Shown here in pieces: positions 17,536 through 21,369 of a DNA stretch of 21,369 nucleotides. The first letter of the stretch is position 1; each line of letters starts with the position of its first letter. The stretch is from Echinostoma caproni (Eukaryota > Platyhelminthes > Trematoda > Plagiorchiida > Echinostomatidae), in the NCBI GenBank assembly GCA_900618425.1, contig UZAN01049860.1:1-21369 (forward strand). Reading direction: 5' to 3'. The notes beneath the pieces are model-generated. The model saw nothing but the letters and a program-made list of their open reading frames with translations. It made no database searches and had not been told where the DNA came from. The position numbers and the translations under genes were made by a program.

Positions 17536-17707
17536 TTGTTTGGTGGGACAACCAGATGAGTTTAAGCGAAACGGCATTCGTAAATTGCGGTTGCGCACTG
17601 GAGCCTGTGTTTGGACTCCATGGATCACGATGACTGGGGCATGCATTGCGCATGTCATTAGATGATATCCCTCGGTGTTCGAGATCGGTAGAAGTACAGA
17701 CAAAGAA
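17536..17707 (-). CDS. Candidate far-upstream exon on the salvador strand (weak)
   Basis: Acceptor ACAATCATTTCAG at 17708, open for 57 codons, possible donor ACAA|GTACAG in phase 1. That phase would join the weak exon 14852-14803. Reads FFVCTSTDLEHRGISSNDMR then NACPSHRDPWSPNTGSSAQP, Ser/Pro-rich like the salvador N-terminal exons. No homology recognised; it could be a chance ORF. Confidence 0.22.
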
Positions 17708-17709
17708 CT

Positions 17710-18673
17710 GAAATGATTGTATAAAAACCTTAACCAAATTCGTTGGTTACGTGGATCACGATACGCTTCCCGGTTGGAAATACCGAAATTAGCCTAATTA
17801 ATTGTTAAATACTGGATGATATGACTGAGTGTCGCAAATAGTAGCATTGATGGATTTACTCGTTTTCTAACCAGTGACTTTAATTGGTCTTTGTTATTTC
17901 ACCATGACGGTGCTCTCAGCTTCTTAACTTTAATTCCATTTATTCGTCCTTCACTGGTGAACTCCATGGGCAGTCTGAAGAAAGCAAGCTAAACCAATGG
18001 TGCACCACAGTGCAAGATGATTAGTTTTGTAAACTAAACTGGTTAGATAGACACAGTCATTCACCCTATGATAAGCTTAATTTGCAATCCTTCTGAACAT
18101 TATATAATCATATTTTCCTGATTTGACGACTTTTGCTCAACACAGATGGCTTAGTTCGTTTCTACCGTTTCCAGTCAATTAACCTTGGTCCAGTGTCAAT
18201 TCACTGAAAAGACTTAAGCTCACAGCGTATCGTGGTCCATATGTTCGGGGTTAACGTAGCACAGAAAAAAAAATCGTTATGCGCCGAAAGAATAAATAAG
18301 TGCAAATAAATAGCGCAACGCTAGGTTGCGCAGCATGGTGTACTGACCATCAAGGTCAACCGGTCCGATCCGATCCGTTAGCCAGAGACCGAATGTGGTT
18401 CGTGTTACGTGTGTGTGCGCGCTCTGCAAACGGACTTCGGATTCGGATTCCGACTAGGGTATACAGATGCGCAGCACATTTGATGAAAACCAGCAAATGA
18501 CGAAACACTGAATTTCCACTAGCGCAATCCAAGTTATCTCTGTACAGCCACTGCCCCACAGCTTGAACGTCAACAACAGAAGAATCAACTAATTCAACAT
18601 TAACAACAATAAAAAAACTAAGATAAATTATGGTGATAACGATATTCACTAGCCACTACTTCTCACAACAACC
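17710..18673. other. No confirmed gene; possible divergent promoter region
   Basis: Lies between the leftward salvador strand and rightward plus-strand coding pieces. A 7-bp perfect hairpin (GCGCAAC-GCTAG-GTTGCGC, 18313-18331) sits in a GC-rich island at about 18310-18540. The 97-codon minus ORF at 18356-18649 includes that island but has no recognised similarity. Confidence 0.35.
18313..18331. repeat. Perfect 7-bp hairpin
   Basis: GCGCAAC, loop GCTAG, GTTGCGC, at the left edge of a local GC-rich island. Confidence 0.55.
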
Positions 18674-18823
18674 ATGACCAGGGAACCTAGTGATATAGGT
18701 CGCGTCAGACTTCCCGGTAGAGCACTTCTTGATCGAACAAATAAATCATTAGAGGCCATATGCGATATGGCTCGTGCATGTACTCATTTTCTACGCAGTT
18801 ATAGTCTAATTTCTTTGTGTTAA
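18674..18823 (+). CDS. Short ORF or first exon, unrecognised
   Basis: ATG at 18674 in a good eukaryotic context (ACAACCATGA), 49 codons to TAA. Reads MTREPSDIGRVRLPGRALLD then RTNKSLEAICDMARACTHFL. The composition is protein-like, with an amphipathic helix in the second half. Possible internal donors (G|GTCGCG, CCG|GTAGAG) would leave in phase 1. None joins the next plus-strand exon (19944, phase 0) directly, so either an exon is missing or it is separate. No function assigned. Confidence 0.25.
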   Translation: MTREPSDIGRVRLPGRALLDRTNKSLEAICDMARACTHFLRSYSLISLC

Positions 18824-19311
18824 CCGTGATTGTTCTTCGATTTCGACCCGACTTTCTTCAACGATCGATCAAATAAATGCACAGCCGAGGACAGAAACGA
18901 AAACCAACCAGTTTAATGACTGTACTGACCAAGAACAGACTACCCCAGAATGAGCATGTGTGTTTAGTTCCAAATGCACTGCAAACAGAACAAAAATTAA
19001 AACAATGTAACTGGTGAATAATGTTGTATTACTACTCGGTTAGAATGTAGTTTCCTTCCGTAGGCTACACTATCCACCTGTTGGACTGCACCCTCAAATT
19101 GCAGGTATTCTCATACCTTTGTGAGTATGATCATGAAATGATGCCATAACCGGTGAGTAAGAGTACCTGATAGCACCTTTGAGCTTTTAGAATGTCGTGC
19201 CCTAAGAATAAAACGCATCTCATTGGTCTCTGTTATTCATCCAACTCTCGCCTGATGCATGAATCGGCGGTCATACCCAGCCGAACCACATGACAGGATA
19301 GCTACACTAGG
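18824..19311. other. No supported gene
   Basis: No exon with matched phase. The word TTTGTGAGTA next to CATGA (about 19118-19136) recalls the palindrome area at 14804-14820, but the match is short. Confidence 0.4.
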
Positions 19312-19510
19312 TTGGGTGGTGGGTGGTCCAGCGCTGCTAGCGATCTGCTTTGAGCCCAAGAATCCGAGATTCGAACCCCAGTACCGCCAGCTTTGCTGTC
19401 ATCCGGCTCAGTGCTGAACTTGACCTATCGGAGACTTATGTGGTCTATCACTTCAAGTCCACGGTTAGATTACCGGATTCTATGAATGAACAGTAAGTCC
19501 TAGTGACTAA
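19312..19510 (+). mobile_element. SINE family A, old diverged copy
   Basis: B box GATTCGAACCCC, then CTTTGCTGTCATCCGGCTC, ACTTATGTGGTCTATCACTT, CAAGTCCACGGTTAGATTAC and a damaged 3' end (GAATGAACAGTAAGTCC). The order of blocks equals the other copies, with many more substitutions and loss of the A box, so this is an older insertion. Confidence 0.6.
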
Positions 19511-19943
19511 AGAATTTAGCAAGTCTGACATCCATTAAACAAAGGGAGTGGAATAAACCGTTGCATATGCATAAGACCTTGACGAGATGACGTACGGGAA
19601 GTGAAAACAGTTAATCCATTATGGGTGGACTGTTCAACCCAACAAGGAACTCTTTTTAACTAACAACGATGGATAGATACATGGGATGAACCCACATCGC
19701 TGATTCTGTGGGCGCTTCCGTGGAACTCAATGAACTTTCTAAAGCCGGCTTTTCTTCCCCAAGGAGCCAGTTAGATTAAAGTTAAGTGAACAAGTGTGAC
19801 AGGGACAAAACCCCGGAAAGAGGAAAGATTGGGTGTGAGTTCACAACTGTTTCACTGCTCATACCGACACTTCCCACGGTTAGCAAACAACTAGCTGATG
19901 ATGATGATTAGGTCATCCCAACATCAAATCGTCTCTGCACCAG
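19511..19943. other. No supported gene
   Basis: The minus strand at 19640-19760 reads like a repeat (GTGGGTTCATCCCATGTATC), without a second copy here. The acceptor for the next plus exon lies at its right edge. Confidence 0.35.
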
Positions 19944-20005
19944 ATGAATGTGCGGTATACGAAAAACGGAAAGGTTGATAAACGAAAAGAGACCCCAGAG
20001 AGCAG
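19944..20005 (+). CDS. Exon of an unrecognised plus-strand gene
   Basis: 62 nt between acceptor ATCGTCTCTGCACCAG and a strong donor GCAG|GTAAAG. Reads MNVRYTKNGKVDKRKETPES plus AG (phase 2). Its split codon joins the T of exon 20488 as Ser. Lys/Arg-rich, no motif. It could hold the start codon or be internal. The strong donor and exact phase match to the next exon are the support. Confidence 0.4.
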
Positions 20006-20361
20006 GTAAAGTGCTGTAGAAATAGCAAAAATTAAGGTTTAGACGAACATAAAAATTGATTTCACAGACCAATCCTAGTTGATGTGATGTTCTTTGTCTC
20101 CCGAATGTGGTTATTTTGAAGGAATTAGACGGCATCTACTTAATATGTTTTGGACAAATTTGCCGTTTGAACAATCATACAAATATCGCACAGTGTAGCA
20201 GGTATGTAGATTAATGATCACGTCTACTAGGAAAAGCTGAGTCAATGAGGGTTGATGCTATTTACATCATTTTGGTCCTTGAAACTTGATTGTCGGCAGC
20301 AAACCTAGTTTGTATTTTTACAAACCCNCAGTGGTTCGCATGAGTACCAATTCATAAAATA
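20006..20361. other. Probable intron, left part
   Basis: Part of the inferred intron 20006-20487. No exon seen. One undetermined base (N) at 20328. The minus ORF 19908-20135 overlaps the exon above and is low-complexity. Confidence 0.35.
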
Positions 20362-20430
20362 CTCTGGCAGGCAGTACGCTTGGGATTCATTTGTGAGGTG
20401 TCATGTTCGATCCCTAGTGTCGGGTCGATA
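20362..20430 (+). repeat. Possible tRNA-derived SINE head
   Basis: GGCAGGCAGTACGCTTGGG as a poor A-box region, followed by a good B box (GTTCGATCCC, about 20405-20414). No family body recognised downstream. Confidence 0.3.
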
Positions 20431-20487
20431 GATTCGCACTGTTAAAGAAACTGAGCATAGTTGAACTCATAAACTATAGTTTTGCAG

Positions 20488-20665
20488 TCTATTTGAACAA
20501 GGCGAATTCGACACCTTCACCGCTTTTTTCGACGGACTGTATTTGTCAAAAGCTGTGGCAATCAAGCAGATTTACTCAGCAGGGGAAAACTTAAATGCGA
20601 CGAACCTAGAACGATTGCAGCAACACTTGGGTTATTCAAACAGACTGGTTATTATTAGATTGTGA
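20488..20665 (+). CDS. Probable last exon of an unrecognised plus-strand gene
   Basis: Acceptor AAACTATAGTTTTGCAG at 20487; entry with one base completes Ser after the exon at 19944-20005. Open for 58 codons, with no ATG to start it: LFEQGEFDTFTAFFDGLYLS, KAVAIKQIYSAGENLNATNL, ERLQQHLGYSNRLVIIRL, then TGA. The peptide looks like alternating helices with good hydrophobic spacing. I do not recognise the family. The last residues may be intronic if GTTATT at 20648 is a donor. The hammerhead SINE begins right after the stop and would lie in the 3' UTR, with AATAAA at 20956 and 21001. Confidence 0.48.
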
Positions 20666-20900
20666 ATGTTCGGATTAGCCCATTCGGTTTTTCACAGGCA
20701 CCAGGCACTATTGACGATGTTGGTTTCACTATTTGGGAGATTGTTAATTCCCCCACTGTTTGTATGCATTTAAATGCAACAGAAATGTTTGTGATAACCA
20801 ACAAATAGTACTGGACAGCTGTTTCGTCCTGTTTGGGACTCGTCAACAGTGTGTACCTTTTGTGTCCCTGACAGGACTCGAACCGCAATTCTTCGGGCTA
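20662..20900 (-). mobile_element. Hammerhead SINE (Sm-alpha-like)
   Basis: Read on the minus strand: pol III B box GGTTCGAGTCC (20884-20874), directly followed by the hammerhead (20874-20819), then CAGCTGTCCAGTAC and a 3' body to about 20662. This head-ribozyme-body order is that of the schistosome Sm-alpha SINE-like elements, whose transcripts self-cleave. The insertion is oriented against the plus-strand exon it follows. Confidence 0.7.
20819..20874 (-). ncRNA. Hammerhead ribozyme, schistosome type, probably inactive
   Basis: Minus strand: stem III CUGU (20874-20871) pairs with ACAG (20822-20819). The GUC cleavage triplet is at 20872-20870. The core is UUGACGA (20846-20840), stem II GUCC-CAAACA-GGAC (20839-20826), then GAAA. 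Stem II and its loop differ from the schistosome ribozyme as I remember it by one base. Core C3 is U, and the stem I strands (20869-20847) pair poorly, so self-cleavage is unlikely. Confidence 0.65.
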
Positions 20901-20955
20901 GTTAGTTATTATTTAAAAGAACGAAATTAACTATTTTTACATAGAGGAAACAGCC

Positions 20956-20961
20956 AATAAA
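20956..20961 (+). terminator. Candidate poly(A) signal AATAAA
   Basis: About 290 nt after the TGA of the plus-strand exon; a second AATAAA lies at 21001-21006. Confidence 0.3.
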
Positions 20962-21006
20962 AGTACACTTTAGTGATAGGTTATTCGTCTAATTAATAGA
21001 AATAAA

Positions 21007-21326
21007 CTTTATTATACTGGCTGTTTCAAAAAGAAATTCAGTCCCTAGTCCGTACTTAATGTCTGTGGAGAAACAAAATCAGTGAAGTGGAGGTTGTGGT
21101 TCGGGACAGACCATCAGTAAGTTTATAAAAATAATTCCACATACCAGTGAAATGGTGAAAAAATTGCGGAATCGAATATCATCTAATAATGAACCCAGGG
21201 AACCGATAACTCAAACAACAGAACTCCAGTGGAGACAAACAAAAAGACTAAACTCATCCATATAAACATACAAAAAACACCCCAGAGGTGTTCTTTGACA
21301 AGCACACACCATAAGGATTTGGTTTT

Positions 21327-21328
<2 letters not shown>
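21007..21328. other. No supported gene
   Basis: AT-rich; no exon or recognised repeat. Confidence 0.4.

Positions 21329-21361
<33 letters not shown>
21329..21361. repeat. (AC)n microsatellite
   Basis: About 16 uninterrupted AC units near the window's right end. Such a run often limits assemblies. Confidence 0.95.
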
Positions 21362-21364
<3 letters not shown>

Positions 21365-21369
21365 CATCA

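Noticed and set aside
18356..18649. 97-codon minus-strand ORF as a first exon
   Set aside because: No start context, phase partner or similarity; GC-rich island may be promoter or UTR instead.

Overview
The window looks like nuclear DNA of a flatworm, most likely a digenean fluke. Genes are sparse and broken into small exons with GT-AG introns. Two introns are only 33 nt long, as in schistosome-type tiny introns. The rest is full of decayed retroelements typical of trematodes: tRNA-headed SINEs, two SINE copies with remnants of a schistosome-type (Sm-alpha-like) hammerhead ribozyme, RTE-like LINE pieces, and a Penelope-like element with a GIY-YIG endonuclease. There is no prokaryotic operon structure. 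The species cannot be fixed by eye. All gene models below were built by reading ORFs, splice sites and intron phase by hand; there is no transcript support.

Main gene: a Salvador (Hippo pathway scaffold) homologue runs right to left on the minus strand. Six core exons were found: 13153-12841, 11401-10869, 9733-9537, 9320-9238, 5940-5879 and 5540-5355. All five junctions agree in phase (1, 0, 2, 1, 0), and the exons sum to 1374 nt, i.e. 457 residues plus stop. They encode a Ser/Pro-rich N-terminal region, a tandem WW pair, a linker and a C-terminal SARAH domain. Weaker candidate 5' exons lie at 14852-14803 and 17707-17536. Its introns hold most of the transposon debris.

Left end (1-850): the start of a second minus-strand gene, with exons 848-662, 628-552, 453-315 and perhaps 220-189. 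It has a small N-terminal domain of the W...WP...YpV..L type seen in many uncharacterised invertebrate proteins. The first exon carries an in-frame TGA exactly where the family has Trp. Between it and salvador lies a 5' endonuclease piece of an RTE-like LINE (2380-1800) and, on the plus strand, a compact two-exon gene (3163-3420) for a 74-residue RIIa/Dpy-30-type docking-domain protein.

Salvador intron 9237-5941 holds a truncated SINE, a hammerhead-like fold, an RTE reverse transcriptase C-terminal fragment and a hammerhead SINE. The 11402-12840 intron holds a full-length SINE. Upstream (13.2-18 kb) are another SINE, a frameshifted Penelope-like element (15973-16600) and a second full-length SINE. 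The right end (18.6-21.4 kb) has pieces of an unrecognised plus-strand gene (19944-20005 joined in phase to 20488-20665), a further SINE, the better preserved hammerhead SINE and an (AC)n microsatellite.
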